Origin: Taklimakanibacter deserti | GTDB lineage: Bacteria; Pseudomonadota; Alphaproteobacteria; Rhizobiales; Aestuariivirgaceae | Assembly: GCA_003574785.1 (NCBI GenBank) | Contig: QORU01000027.1 | Location: forward strand, 1-64,000 | Length of the DNA: 64,000 nt | Direction of reading: 5' to 3' | Shown: positions 37,169-48,392 of the stretch, one piece after another | Numbering within the stretch: the first letter of the stretch is position 1 | How the letters are laid out: each line of letters begins with the position of its first letter | Made by a program: the position numbers and the translations under genes | The notes under the pieces: model-generated | The model's database searches: none | What the model was told of the DNA's origin: nothing | Seen by the model: only the letters and a program-made list of their open reading frames with translations

Positions 37169-38401
37169 TTACGCATGCTTGCGCATGAAATCGACGATGC
37201 GCGGCACCGCATCGCCACGGAAGCGCGAGCCGTTGAACACGCCATAATGGCCAACACCCTTCTGCAAAAGATGCTGCTTCTTGTCGGGCTGGAGGCCTGA
37301 GCAGAGATCATGCGCGGCCTCGGTCTGGCCGACGCCCGATATGTCGTCGCGCTCGCCCTCGATGGTCATCAGCGCCGTCTTGGTGATGGCGGAAGGGTCG
37401 ACCTTCTCGTCGCGATGGCGGAACAGGCCGCGCGGCAGCTCGTGATTGACGAAGACCTTCTCGACCGTCTGCAGATAGAACTCGGCGGTGAGATCCATCA
37501 CCGAGAGATATTCGTCATAGAACTCGGTCTGCTTCTCGGCCGCATCGCCATCGCCCTCGACCAGGTGCCAGAACAATTCACGATGCGCGTCCATGTGGCG
37601 GTCGAGATTCATGGTCATGAAGCCGGTGAGCTGCAGGAAGCCCGGATAGACGTCGCGCATATAGCCCGGATGCGGGAAAGGCACGTTGACGATGGCATTC
37701 TTGCGGAACCAGTCGACGCCGCGCGCCACGGCCAGGCGATTGACGACCGTCGGGTTGCGCCTTGTGTCGACCGGGCCGCCCATCAGGATCATGGATCTGG
37801 GCTGCTTCGGTTTTTGCCGCTTCGCCATCACCGACACGGCGGCGAGCACCGGTACCGAGGGTTGGCAGACCGCCATCACATGGACATCGGGGCCCAAAAG
37901 CTCAAGCATCTCGATGACATAGTCGATATAGTCGTCGAGGTCGAAGCTGCCATAGCGCAAGGGCACTTGGCGGGCATCGACCCAGTCGGTGATATAGACA
38001 TCGGCATGGGGCAGCATTGCCGCGACCGTGCCGCGCAGCAGCGTCGCATAGTGCCCGGACATCGGCGCCACGATAAGCAGCTTCGGCTGCTTGACCGGCG
38101 CCTTCTCGGCCGGCCAGCGCTTGGAGAAATGCACGAGCGTGCAGAAGGTCTTGTGAAGGATGCGCTCTTCGGCGATCGATACCGTCACACCATCGACGGG
38201 AATTTCGGTGATGCCGAAAGAGGGCTTGCCGTAACGGCGCGTGACGCGTTCGAAAAGGTCAAGGGAAGCGGCAACCGAACGGCCCATATAGGTCTGGGCG
38301 ATGGGATTGACCGGGTTTTTCCAGAAGAGGTTCGCTGCATCCGCTGCGGCGCGCCAGGGCGCAATGGCGGCGTGGTTCATCTCGTATAGGTAATAGAGCA
38401 A
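37169..38401 (-). CDS. phaZ: Intracellular polyhydroxyalkanoate depolymerase
   Basis: A 410-residue PhaZ with the lipase-box-like VCQPSVP segment in which cysteine is the nucleophile. It mobilises stored poly-3-hydroxybutyrate granules. It starts at TTG; the decoded MLYYLYEMNHAA matches the family's usual N-terminus, which supports this start over the ATG seven codons inside. A near-perfect 18-bp palindrome lies upstream at 38481-38498. Confidence 0.92.
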   Translation of the reverse strand: MLYYLYEMNHAAIAPWRAAADAANLFWKNPVNPIAQTYMGRSVAASLDLFERVTRRYGKPSFGITEIPVDGVTVSIAEERILHKTFCTLVHFSKRWPAEKAPVKQPKLLIVAPMSGHYATLLRGTVAAMLPHADVYITDWVDARQVPLRYGSFDLDDYIDYVIEMLELLGPDVHVMAVCQPSVPVLAAVSVMAKRQKPKQPRSMILMGGPVDTRRNPTVVNRLAVARGVDWFRKNAIVNVPFPHPGYMRDVYPGFLQLTGFMTMNLDRHMDAHRELFWHLVEGDGDAAEKQTEFYDEYLSVMDLTAEFYLQTVEKVFVNHELPRGLFRHRDEKVDPSAITKTALMTIEGERDDISGVGQTEAAHDLCSGLQPDKKQHLLQKGVGHYGVFNGSRFRGDAVPRIVDFMRKHA

Positions 38402-38480
38402 TTCCCTGGTCCTTTGGAGGTTAGGGTGCGCCGCAACATATTAGGTACATAACAATGCGAAGTGAGTCCGGCAACCCGAC

Positions 38481-38498
38481 CATGGGCCTAGACCCATG
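38481..38498. promoter_or_regulatory. 18-bp near-palindrome upstream of phaZ
   Basis: CATGGGCCTAGACCCATG has six-base perfect arms and only one mismatched pair over the full 18 bases. It lies 80 bases upstream of the phaZ start and 51 bases past the SCO-gene stop. An operator for phaZ is possible; no protein can be assigned. Confidence 0.35.
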
Positions 38499-38549
38499 CA
38501 AAAACCGGGCATCGGACCCAGCGTCCAAATCGTTCCTAACCTATTGAAA

Positions 38550-39158
38550 TTACTGCTGAACGGCCTGGCGCAGCGCCTCGGCCAGACCTTTCGCCTCGGT
38601 GCCATAGGTGAAATGCTTCACGAATTTGCCGTCCGGGCCCATCAGATAGAGGATGGTCGAATGGTCCATCAGATAGTCGGTCTGGTTCTCCGTTCCCTTG
38701 GCCTTGGCATAATAGACCCGGTAGGCCTTGGCCACGGCCGCGATATCGGCTTCCGAGCCCGTAAGGCCGATCAGGCGCGGGTGGAAATTGGACACATAGA
38801 CCTTCATCGCCTCCGGCGTATCGCGTGCCGGATCGATGGTGATGAAGACCGGCTGGATCTTGTCGGCCTCGGATCCCATCTGGTCGAGCGCCGCCGACAT
38901 CACCTGCAGCTCGCTCGGGCAGACATCGGGGCAGAAAGTGAAGCCGAAGAAGATCAGCATGTATTTGCCGCGGAAGTCCTGGTCGGTCACCCGCTTGCCG
39001 TTCTGATCGGTCAAGGTGAAGGGCCCGCCCACCAGCGCCGTGCCCGATCCTATGGGCCCTCGCGGAAGTGAGCCGGTGAGCCACAAGGCGCCCGCCCCCG
39101 TGATCGCGGCGATCACCAGAACGACCAGGGCGAAAATCAGCTTCTGACGGGATGGCAT
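38550..39158 (-). CDS. SCO1/SenC family copper chaperone
   Basis: About 202 residues: an N-terminal membrane anchor (LIFALVVLVIAAITGAGALW), then a thioredoxin fold with the copper-binding TFCPDVCPSEL pair of cysteines and the distal histidine in DHSTILYLM. SCO proteins deliver copper to the CuA site of cytochrome oxidase in the periplasm. Start chosen at MPSRQKL, just before the membrane helix; an upstream start would add 11 residues. Confidence 0.92.
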   Translation of the reverse strand: MPSRQKLIFALVVLVIAAITGAGALWLTGSLPRGPIGSGTALVGGPFTLTDQNGKRVTDQDFRGKYMLIFFGFTFCPDVCPSELQVMSAALDQMGSEADKIQPVFITIDPARDTPEAMKVYVSNFHPRLIGLTGSEADIAAVAKAYRVYYAKAKGTENQTDYLMDHSTILYLMGPDGKFVKHFTYGTEAKGLAEALRQAVQQ

Positions 39159-39203
39159 GATGATGAGGTAGAGAGACTTGCTCCCCCGCACAAGCCCGTA
39201 ATG

Positions 39204-39659
39204 TCAGACTTGATCGGGCGGAATGACGCCCTTCTTGAAGGCGAAGCAGCCATAGAAGCGGCGCTCGCCGGTCTGGATCACGCAATAGGCCTTGCGCGCC
39301 AGGTCATAGAAGGCGAAGCGCTCGATCGAGCCCATCGGCCAGGATTTGCCTTCCGCCCGATCGATCTCGGACTGAACCTCGGCCTGTACGGGTGGGATTT
39401 CCTTGGGCTTGCCGACGATCTCCATCCTGAGCGCCGGATGCTCGACGAAGCTGTCGAGCGGCATGACCGAGAGAACGGCGCGCGCGGCCCGCCCCGCCGT
39501 CACATTGTCGATGCGCAAGAGCCTGCCCAACACGGTCTGGCGGGCGACCGAATCGGCCGGGAAATTCGTGTCGCAGATGATGACGTCATCGCCATGGCCC
39601 ATGGCGCGCAAGGCATAAAGCACATCGGCATTGAGCGCCGGATCGATCGATTTCAGCAT
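39204..39659 (-). CDS. RbsD/FucU-family sugar mutarotase
   Basis: A 151-residue protein whose opening MLKSIDPALNADVLYALRAMGHGD and end CFAFKKGVI fit the FucU branch, which interconverts sugar anomers (fucose or ribose). It lies upstream of the SCO gene and after the aldehyde dehydrogenase gene, on one strand, but with separate-looking spacers. The exact sugar is not evident. Confidence 0.87.
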   Translation of the reverse strand: MLKSIDPALNADVLYALRAMGHGDDVIICDTNFPADSVARQTVLGRLLRIDNVTAGRAARAVLSVMPLDSFVEHPALRMEIVGKPKEIPPVQAEVQSEIDRAEGKSWPMGSIERFAFYDLARKAYCVIQTGERRFYGCFAFKKGVIPPDQV

Positions 39660-39682
39660 GAGATTTCCCGCTTTATTATTTT

Positions 39683-39731
39683 GCGCATGATCTTTTCGGA
39701 AAACCGGTCCCCACTTTTCCGGATCATGCGC
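39683..39731. repeat. Rhizobial-type intergenic palindrome, copy 2
   Basis: Arms GCGCATGATC/GATCATGCGC enclose the same TTTTCGGAAAACCGGT/CCACTTTTCC interior seen at 27661-27708 in the other orientation. It fills the spacer downstream of the aldehyde dehydrogenase stop codon. Confidence 0.75.
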
Positions 39732-42110
39732 TTATTCCCCGTAAGGTATCCACACATTCTTCACTTGCGTCGCATGGCGCAAGAAAATCGGCCCCTCAGC
39801 CTGCGCCTGGTCGAACCAGTCCGTCGCCAAGCCATGATCGACCAGCGTGCGCTTGAGATTGGAGGCCGACAGGCGCTCGGCATCGGCGGAGGCTTTCTCA
39901 GGCCCGAACACCCACAGCGCATCGACATCGTCATGCTCGGCGAGCGTCTTCACCAGCGCCAAGCGATCGCCGGTCACGATATTGACGACGCCCGCCGGCA
40001 CATCCGAGGTCTCGAGCACCGAATAGAAATCCGTGGCGGCGAGCGGATGGCGCTCGCTCGGCACCGCGACGACGCGGTTGCCCATGGCGATGAGCGGCGC
40101 CACGAGGCTGATGAAGGCGAGAAGCGGCGCTTCATCGGGACAGACGACGCCCGCGACACCGATCGGCTCCTTGAGCGCCAGCGCCAGGCCGCGCAAAGGC
40201 GGTGTGTGGATGTCGCCTTCGAATTTGTCGGCCCAGGCGCCATAGGTGAAGAGCCGCCTGATCGCGGCATCGACCTCGGCCAGCGCGCTTGCGTGCTTGG
40301 CGCCGGTCATCGATGCGATGCGGCCCGCGAATTCCTGCTGCCTCCCGCTCAGATTCTCGGCGATGTAATAGAGGATCTGCGCGCGGTTATGCGCCGTCGC
40401 CTTCGACCAGGCTTCGGCACCACGCGCGGCCGCCACCGCATTGCGGATGTCCTTGCGATTGCCTTCGCCCACTTCACCCAAAAGCTCGCCCTTGGGCGAG
40501 AGGACGGGCCTTGAGTAGTTCCCATCGGGCCGCGATTGCTTGCCGCCGATGAACAGTTTCGCGGTGCGGTCGATCACGGGCAGGCCGGCTTGAGCTTTCG
40601 CCTTCATCGCCGGCAACGGCTTCGCCTCAGGCCTCGGCTTGCGCTTCGCCCAGGCCTTCGGCTTCAGATATTCGTAGGCCCCCTCGCGCCCGCCTTCGCG
40701 GCCAAAACCCGACTCGCGATAGCCGCCGAAGCCGGCGCTGGCGTCGAAAAGATTGGTGGAATTCACCCAGACGACGCCCGCCTGCAGTTTGGGCGCGATA
40801 TCGAGCGCAAGGCCAATGGTCTCGCTCCACACACTCGCCGCCAGGCCGTAGCGCGTATTGTTGGCGAGCATCACCGCCTCGTCCGGCGTGCGGAAGGTCA
40901 TCGCCACCAGGACGGGTCCGAAAATCTCCTCACGCGCCACCGTCGAAGCGGTGTGCACATTGGTGAGCAAGGTCGGCGGATAGAAGAAGCCCTTGTCGGA
41001 TGAGCTGCCTGGCGACTGGTAGCAGACCGCACCTTCGGCAACGCCCTGCTTCACCAGGCTTTCGATGCGCTCGAGCTGCACCTTGTCGACGATGGCGCCC
41101 ATGTCGACCGCCTTGTCGAGCGGATGGCCGACACGCAATTTGCCCATGCGCGCCTTCAGCCGGGCGATGAAATTTTCCGCTATGCCTTCCTGCACCAGAA
41201 GCCTCGAACCCGCGCAGCACACCTGGCCCTGGTTGAACCAGATGGCATCGACGAGGCCTTCGATGGCGCCATCGATATCGGCGTCATCGAAGACGATGTA
41301 AGGCGACTTGCCGCCGAGCTCCAAGGTGAGCGACTTGCCGGTGCCGGCGGTCTCCTTGCGGATGATGCGGCCGACCTCGGTCGAGCCTGTGAAGGCTATC
41401 TTGTCGACGTCCTTGTTCTTGACGAGTGCGGCCCCCGTTTCGCCATCGCCGGTCACGATATTGAGGACGCCCGGCGGAAGGCCCGCCTGCTCGGCGAGTT
41501 CCGCGAAGAGGAGGGCCGAGAGCGAGGTGAATTCGGCGGGCTTCAGCACCACCGTGTTGCCAAGCGCCAGAGCCGGCGCCACTTTCCAGGCGAGCATCAG
41601 GAAGGGGAAATTCCAGGGAATGATCTGGCCCACGACGCCAACCGGCTGATAATCGGCGAGCTCCGTCTCCTGAAGCTCGGCCCAGCCGGCATGATAATAG
41701 AAATGCCGCGCCGCCAAAGGCACGTCGAGATCGCGCGTCTCGCGCACCGTCTTGCCGTTGTCGAGACTCTCGATGACCGCGAAGAGACGGGCATGGCGCT
41801 GGATCATGCGCGCCAGGGCATAGAGATGGCGCGCCCGGCCGTGACCGCCGAGCTTCGCCCAGCCTGGTTGCGCCTTGCGCGCCGTCTTCACCGCCCGATC
41901 GACATCCGCCGCCGATCCTTGCGAGAGTTTTGCCAGGACCTTGGCCGTCGCAGGCTCGAGCGTGTCGAAATGCGCTTTGCCGTTGATCCACTCGCCGCCG
42001 ATGAAATGGCGGAAGCCCTTGTCGTGCCGCAAGAGCCAGGCGCGTGCCTCGGCATCGCTCTCGGGTGCGGGACCATAGTCCATCGTGTCGAAATAATGCG
42101 CGACGCTCAT
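39732..42110 (-). CDS. Tandem aldehyde dehydrogenase family protein
   Basis: A 792-residue protein. Residues ~35-500 are a complete aldehyde dehydrogenase with ELGGKSP, the catalytic Cys298 in GQVCCAGSR and EEIFGPVL. Residues ~520-792 repeat the N-terminal half of the fold (RPVLSPKGELLG, PDEAPLLAFISLVAPLIAMGN) but end before any catalytic cysteine region. Such proteins occur next to deoC in other alphaproteobacteria; the partner would oxidise acetaldehyde released by DeoC (inference). The gene begins three bases after the deoC stop. Confidence 0.9.
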   Translation of the reverse strand: MSVAHYFDTMDYGPAPESDAEARAWLLRHDKGFRHFIGGEWINGKAHFDTLEPATAKVLAKLSQGSAADVDRAVKTARKAQPGWAKLGGHGRARHLYALARMIQRHARLFAVIESLDNGKTVRETRDLDVPLAARHFYYHAGWAELQETELADYQPVGVVGQIIPWNFPFLMLAWKVAPALALGNTVVLKPAEFTSLSALLFAELAEQAGLPPGVLNIVTGDGETGAALVKNKDVDKIAFTGSTEVGRIIRKETAGTGKSLTLELGGKSPYIVFDDADIDGAIEGLVDAIWFNQGQVCCAGSRLLVQEGIAENFIARLKARMGKLRVGHPLDKAVDMGAIVDKVQLERIESLVKQGVAEGAVCYQSPGSSSDKGFFYPPTLLTNVHTASTVAREEIFGPVLVAMTFRTPDEAVMLANNTRYGLAASVWSETIGLALDIAPKLQAGVVWVNSTNLFDASAGFGGYRESGFGREGGREGAYEYLKPKAWAKRKPRPEAKPLPAMKAKAQAGLPVIDRTAKLFIGGKQSRPDGNYSRPVLSPKGELLGEVGEGNRKDIRNAVAAARGAEAWSKATAHNRAQILYYIAENLSGRQQEFAGRIASMTGAKHASALAEVDAAIRRLFTYGAWADKFEGDIHTPPLRGLALALKEPIGVAGVVCPDEAPLLAFISLVAPLIAMGNRVVAVPSERHPLAATDFYSVLETSDVPAGVVNIVTGDRLALVKTLAEHDDVDALWVFGPEKASADAERLSASNLKRTLVDHGLATDWFDQAQAEGPIFLRHATQVKNVWIPYGE

Positions 42111-42113
42111 TTC

Positions 42114-43112
42114 CTATCCGGCCGCATGGCGATTGAAGGCCGAATACCGGCCGGTGACATGGTGCTCGAGCTGGCGCTCGATATCGGCGAGGAGCGATGA
42201 GGCGCCGATGCGGAAGAGATCGGGCTCGAGCCACTCGCGGCCGAGCTCTTCCTTCATCAGGATCTGGTAGTTCAGCACATCCTTCGCCGCCCCGATCCCG
42301 CCGGCCGGCTTGAAGCCGACCTTGAAGCCGGTCGCCTCCTGATAGAAACGGATCATGCGCAGCATGGCGAGCGTCACCAGGAGCGTCGCATTCACGGTCT
42401 CCTTGCCGGTCGATGTCTTGATGAAATCGGCCCCTGCCATCATGCAGACCATCGCGGCCTTGGCGACATTGCGCAAGGTCTTGAGGTCGCCGGTGGCGAG
42501 GATCGCCTTCACATGGGCATCGCCGCAGGCGGCGCGGAAATCGCGCATCTCGTCGTAAAGGGCCTGCCAGTTCTGGGTGAGCGCATATTCGCGGGTGATG
42601 ACGATGTCGATCTCGCGCGCGCCGTCGGCAACCGAGGCCTCGATCTCCTTGAGCTTGACGTCATGCGGCACGAGGCCCGCCGGGAAGCCGGTCGAGACGG
42701 CGGCTACCGGAATGTCCGACCCTTCGAGCGCCTCGACGGCGGTCGCGACAAAGCGGTGATAGACGCAGATGGCGCCGGTGGTGATGCGCCGATCGGCCAT
42801 GCCGAGCGCCTCCAACAGGTCGGGACGCACCGGGTTCATCGCCTTGGCGCAAAGCCTTTTCACGCGCGCCGCCGTGTCATCGCCCGCGAGCGTGGTGAGA
42901 TCGATGCAGGTGATAGCCTTGAGCAGCCAGGCCGCCTGGGCATCCTTCTTGACCGTGCGGCGCCCGGGAAGGGCCGCGATGCGCCGCTCGGCGGCCGGGA
43001 AGTTCAGGCGGATGTCGTCGATGAGATCGAGGGAGAGCTTCATGCCCGCATTGCGGGGCAAGGCATTATGTCCCGGCTTGTTCAAGGGCAGGATCGCGAC
43101 ACCAGACATCAT
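42114..43112 (-). CDS. deoC: Deoxyribose-phosphate aldolase
   Basis: A 332-residue long-form DeoC with the reactive lysine in ADFIKTSTGKE and KVGFKPAGGIG. It cleaves 2-deoxyribose 5-phosphate to acetaldehyde and glyceraldehyde 3-phosphate. Start codons GTG, ATG and ATG are consecutive; the first ATG is used here. It is followed at once by the aldehyde dehydrogenase gene. The matching phosphorylase and mutase genes deoA/deoB are about 19 kb to the right. Confidence 0.93.
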   Translation of the reverse strand: MMSGVAILPLNKPGHNALPRNAGMKLSLDLIDDIRLNFPAAERRIAALPGRRTVKKDAQAAWLLKAITCIDLTTLAGDDTAARVKRLCAKAMNPVRPDLLEALGMADRRITTGAICVYHRFVATAVEALEGSDIPVAAVSTGFPAGLVPHDVKLKEIEASVADGAREIDIVITREYALTQNWQALYDEMRDFRAACGDAHVKAILATGDLKTLRNVAKAAMVCMMAGADFIKTSTGKETVNATLLVTLAMLRMIRFYQEATGFKVGFKPAGGIGAAKDVLNYQILMKEELGREWLEPDLFRIGASSLLADIERQLEHHVTGRYSAFNRHAAG

Positions 43113-43151
43113 CACTCTCTAACGCATCAACAGATGGCGGAATCACCCTCG

Positions 43152-43294
43152 CCCCCAACGGGGGAGAGGGAGGGGCCCAATGCAAAGCATTGGGAGGGTG
43201 AGGGGGAACCGGCGGTGACATCCTTTTGCATCGCGGGAAATGTCTCCGTCTGTTCCCCCTCACCCTAACCCTCTCCCCCGTTGGGGGAGAGGGG
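43152..43294. repeat. Composite palindromic element between eda and deoC
   Basis: Architecture from left: hairpin CCCCCAACGGGGG, hairpin CCCAATGC-AAA-GCATTGGG (43176-43194), a long-range pair GTGAGGGGGAAC/GTTCCCCCTCAC (43198-43209 and 43252-43263, 42 bases apart), then hairpin CTCTCCCCC-GTT-GGGGGAGAG (43271-43291). The second composite element at 45836-45994 has the same plan with different bases. It looks like a small non-coding palindromic repeat, possibly mobilised in trans. Confidence 0.75.
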
Positions 43295-43343
43295 ATCGTG
43301 TCCAAATCATTCGAATGCTAGTTGGCGGCGGCGCCTCGCGCAA

Positions 43344-43981
43344 CTAGCCTTTGAGCCGGGCGGCGGCGGTGGCAAGCTTCGCGATACCGGCCCAATCCTT
43401 GTTGGCGATCAGGGCCTTGGGCGCCATCCACGAGCCGCCGATGGTGATGACATTGGCGAGCTTCAGATAGGTGGGCGCGTTCTCGGCCGTGATGCCGCCG
43501 GTCGGGCAGAACTTGACCTGCGGCAAGGGCGAGATCAGCGCCGAAAGATAGGCGGCGCCGCCCGATTGCTCGGCGGGGAAGAATTTCTGCAGCCCATAGC
43601 CATGCTCGAGCAGTGTCATCGCCTCGCTCGGTGAGCGCGATGCCGGTAGGAGCGGGGTCTTTGTCTTCTGCGCAGCCTCGATCAGCGCCGGCGTCGCCCC
43701 CGGCGAGACGGCAAAGGCGCAGCCCAGTTCCTCGCTGAGCTTGAGCGTGTGCCGATCGAGCACGGTGCCGGAGCCCACAATCGCGCCCCTCACTTCCGCC
43801 TTGATGGCGCGAATGCAATAGGGTGCCGCCTTGGTGCGCAAGGTGATCTCGAGCACGGGAAGCCCGCCTTCGACCAGGGCCTTGGCCAGCGGCACCGCAT
43901 CGACCACATCGTCGATCACCAGCACCGGCACGACCGGCGCCTGCCTCAAGAGGGCTTCGAGGCCCGGTTGTCGCTCGCTCA

Positions 43982-43985
<4 letters not shown>
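43344..43985 (-). CDS. eda: KDPG/KHG aldolase
   Basis: A 213-residue class I aldolase with the Schiff-base lysine in [10 protein letters not shown]. It splits 2-keto-3-deoxy-6-phosphogluconate to pyruvate and glyceraldehyde 3-phosphate, the last Entner-Doudoroff step. ATGA overlap with edd couples the two. Confidence 0.95.
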
Positions 43986-45802
<1,817 letters not shown>

Positions 45803-45835
45803 AGCAGCTTCCTGTTAGGAGCTCTCTCCCTCGTT

Positions 45836-45994
45836 CCCCTTCTCCCGCGCGGCACGCGTGGGAGAAGGTGGCCGAAGGCCGGATGAGGGCTCTTTCGCGC
45901 AATACGCTCTGATCTCGACGAATATCGCTTGCTGAGACAAAGAGCCCTCACCCGCCCTTCGGGCACCCTCTCCCATTGCTTCGCAACGGGAGAG
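45836..45994. repeat. Composite palindromic element between edd and pgl
   Basis: Left hairpin 45836-45867 is identical to the reverse complement of 91-122. It is followed by the long-range pair TGAGGGCTCTTT/AAAGAGCCCTCA (45884-45895 and 45939-45950, 43 bases apart) and by right hairpin 45968-45994 (CTCTCCC...GGGAGAG around TTGC-TTC-GCAA). It mirrors the plan of the element at 43152-43294, and together they bracket edd-eda. Confidence 0.75.
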
Positions 45995-46055
45995 GGGAAG
46001 CGTGGAAGGCTGCTCACTCACCTTAAGAATTCTCATGCGCGATGGGTCCTCTCAA

Positions 46056-46715
46056 TCAGGGGGACCAATAGAGGATGATGGGCTCGCGCGCGCGCAGGAA
46101 GGCGCGGATCGGCATGTCCTTCACCGGTCCCGGCTTCTCCGCCTCGGCAAGCGTCTTCTTCTTGTCCTCGCCTTCGATCAGCAGTGCCACGAAATTGCTG
46201 TCGAGCAGGATCGGCAAGGTGAAGGTCAGACGCTTCTCCGGTGCTCCCGGCGCCGTCATCGTCACGATGCGTTTCGTGGTCGTGACATCGAGCGCCTCGG
46301 CGAGATTGTCGCCGCCGGGAAAGAACGAGGCGGTGTGGCCGTCGGCTCCCATGCCGAGGACCACCACATCGAAGGGGCCGAGTTGCTCCGGATGACCATG
46401 GCCGCCATAAAGCTGCACGAACTTCGCCGATGCCGCCTTCAGCCGCAAGAGATGGTCGCGCACCAGCTTGGCATTGGAGCGCTCGTCCGTCACCGGCACG
46501 CAGCGCTCGTCCACCAGAGTGATGGTGACGCGCGACCAGTCGATCTTGATATGGGCAAGCTCATGGAAGAAGAGCTTGGGCGTCGTGCCGCCGGAAACGG
46601 CGAGCTGGGCCTGGCCGCGATCGGTGATGGCGGTCGACAGGCTCGCCGCCACATCCGATGCCAATGCGGCCGCAACTTCCTGCCTGGTGGCGAACAGCTT
46701 ACGTTCAGCAATCAA
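46056..46715 (-). CDS. pgl: 6-phosphogluconolactonase
   Basis: A 219-residue DevB/Pgl-type lactonase with LAVSGGTTPK and VTLVDERCVPVTDERSN-like segments. It opens 6-phosphogluconolactone from Zwf. ATGA overlap with zwf. Confidence 0.94.
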   Translation of the reverse strand: MIAERKLFATRQEVAAALASDVAASLSTAITDRGQAQLAVSGGTTPKLFFHELAHIKIDWSRVTITLVDERCVPVTDERSNAKLVRDHLLRLKAASAKFVQLYGGHGHPEQLGPFDVVVLGMGADGHTASFFPGGDNLAEALDVTTTKRIVTMTAPGAPEKRLTFTLPILLDSNFVALLIEGEDKKKTLAEAEKPGPVKDMPIRAFLRAREPIILYWSP

Positions 46716-48193
46716 CTCGCATCATCCTCATGCCAAGTGCGACCGTCGCGCTCGATCAACGCTACTGCCGCGGCAGGTCCCCATGTCCCCGCCGTATAGG
46801 GCTTGGGCAAATCGGCCGTCGCCGCCCAGGCGTCAAGAATGGGACCGATCCAGTTCCAGGCCGCCTCGACCTCGTCGCGGCGCATGAACAAGGTCTGGTT
46901 GCCGCGCACCACATCGAGGATGAGGCGCTCATAGGCATCCGGATTGCGCACCCCGAAAGCCTCGGCGAAACTCATATCGAGCGGCACATGCTGAAGCCGC
47001 ATACCGCCGGGGCCCGGGTCCTTGATCATCAGCCAGAGTTTTACGCCCTCATCCGGCTGCAGGCGAATGACCAGCCGGTTGGTGTCGATCGGACCGGCCC
47101 CATCGTCGAAGACCGAATGCGGTATGGGCTTGAAGGTAACGACGATCTCGGAGACGCGTTCCGGCAGGCGCTTGCCGGTGCGCAAATAGAACGGCACGCT
47201 GTTCCAGCGCCAGCTGCCGATTTCGACCTTGAGGGCCACGAAGGTCTCGGTCTTGCTCGAAGGCGAGCCGAGCTCGTCGAGATAGCCGGGCACAGCACCC
47301 CCCGCCGAAGCGCCGGCGCGATACTGGCCGCGCACCGTCATATTGGCCCCATTGTGGGCCACGATCGGCTGCAGCGACTTCAGCACCTTCAGCTTCTCGT
47401 CGCGCACCGCATCGGCCTCGATCGAGGTCGGCGGCTCCATCGCCACAAGGCAGAGGAGCTGCAGCATATGGTTCTGCACCATGTCGCGCAGCGCGCCCGC
47501 CGTATCGTAATAGCCGGCGCGGCTTTCGACGCCCAAGGTCTCGGCCACGGTGATCTGCACATGGTCGATGTGACTGGCGTTCCACAAGGGCTCGAACAGC
47601 GCATTGGCGAAACGCAGCGCCATCAGGTTCTGGACCGTCTCCTTGCCCAGATAATGGTCGATGCGATAGATGCGGTTCTCCGGGAACACCTTGCCGACCG
47701 CGTCATTGACGGCGCGCGCCGATTCGAGATCGCGGCCGATCGGCTTCTCCACCACCACCCGGCTCTTCGCCGTGACCAGGCCGTTCTTGCCGAGCCTTTC
47801 GCAGATCGGTCCGAAGAGATCGGGCGAGGTCGCGAGATAGAAGACCCGGATGCGATCTTCGCCGGGTTTCAGCACCTTGGCCAATCCCTCCCAGCCTTTG
47901 TCCTGCGTGGCATCGAGCGGTACATAAGAGAGTCGCTTCAGGAAGGCATCGACCTCGGCGGGTTTGCGCTCCTTCTCGGGGACATATTCCTCGAGCGCCT
48001 GCCAGGCGACGGCCTGGTAATCGGCATCGCTCAAGCCACGGCGCGAAACACCGATGATGCGCGCACCTTGCGGGATCTGCCCGGCCTGGTCACGGTGATA
48101 GAGGGCGGGCAAGAGCTTGCGCTGGGCGAGATCGCCCGTCGCTCCGAAGACGACGAGATCGAAAACCTCGACAGGGATGATGCGCGTGGTCAT
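46712..48193 (-). CDS. zwf: Glucose-6-phosphate 1-dehydrogenase
   Basis: A 493-residue enzyme with VVFGATGDLAQRKL (coenzyme binding) and the active-site signature RIDHYLGKETVQ. It supplies NADPH and feeds the Entner-Doudoroff route encoded directly downstream (pgl, edd, eda). It starts at ATG and is the first gene of this run; the 199-base spacer to the divergent hrpB contains its promoter, not resolvable by eye. Confidence 0.96.
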   Translation of the reverse strand: MTTRIIPVEVFDLVVFGATGDLAQRKLLPALYHRDQAGQIPQGARIIGVSRRGLSDADYQAVAWQALEEYVPEKERKPAEVDAFLKRLSYVPLDATQDKGWEGLAKVLKPGEDRIRVFYLATSPDLFGPICERLGKNGLVTAKSRVVVEKPIGRDLESARAVNDAVGKVFPENRIYRIDHYLGKETVQNLMALRFANALFEPLWNASHIDHVQITVAETLGVESRAGYYDTAGALRDMVQNHMLQLLCLVAMEPPTSIEADAVRDEKLKVLKSLQPIVAHNGANMTVRGQYRAGASAGGAVPGYLDELGSPSSKTETFVALKVEIGSWRWNSVPFYLRTGKRLPERVSEIVVTFKPIPHSVFDDGAGPIDTNRLVIRLQPDEGVKLWLMIKDPGPGGMRLQHVPLDMSFAEAFGVRNPDAYERLILDVVRGNQTLFMRRDEVEAAWNWIGPILDAWAATADLPKPYTAGTWGPAAAVALIERDGRTWHEDDAS

Positions 48194-48392
48194 TTTTTGT
48201 GCAGTGCAATAAAAGGAGCGTTTGTATTAGACTCAGTGGCCGTCGCAGACAACTGCCAAAGCAGCGCACGCTCCCGAAAAGGTTACCAATTGAAGGATTT
48301 CCATCAGGCTGATCGTTTCAGATCGACACTGTCTGACGTGATCATGATCTAAGGCTTGACGGAACGGAGTTGAGCTGTTTGACCGGGACCCG

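Noticed and set aside
43152..43294. CRISPR array
   Set aside because: The repeats are inverted pairs, not regularly spaced direct repeats, and no cas gene is in the window.
48311..48352. Third copy of the rhizobial palindrome upstream of hrpB
   Set aside because: Only the short GTGATCATGATCTA segment resembles the hairpin end near 27760-27774; the arms and centre are missing.
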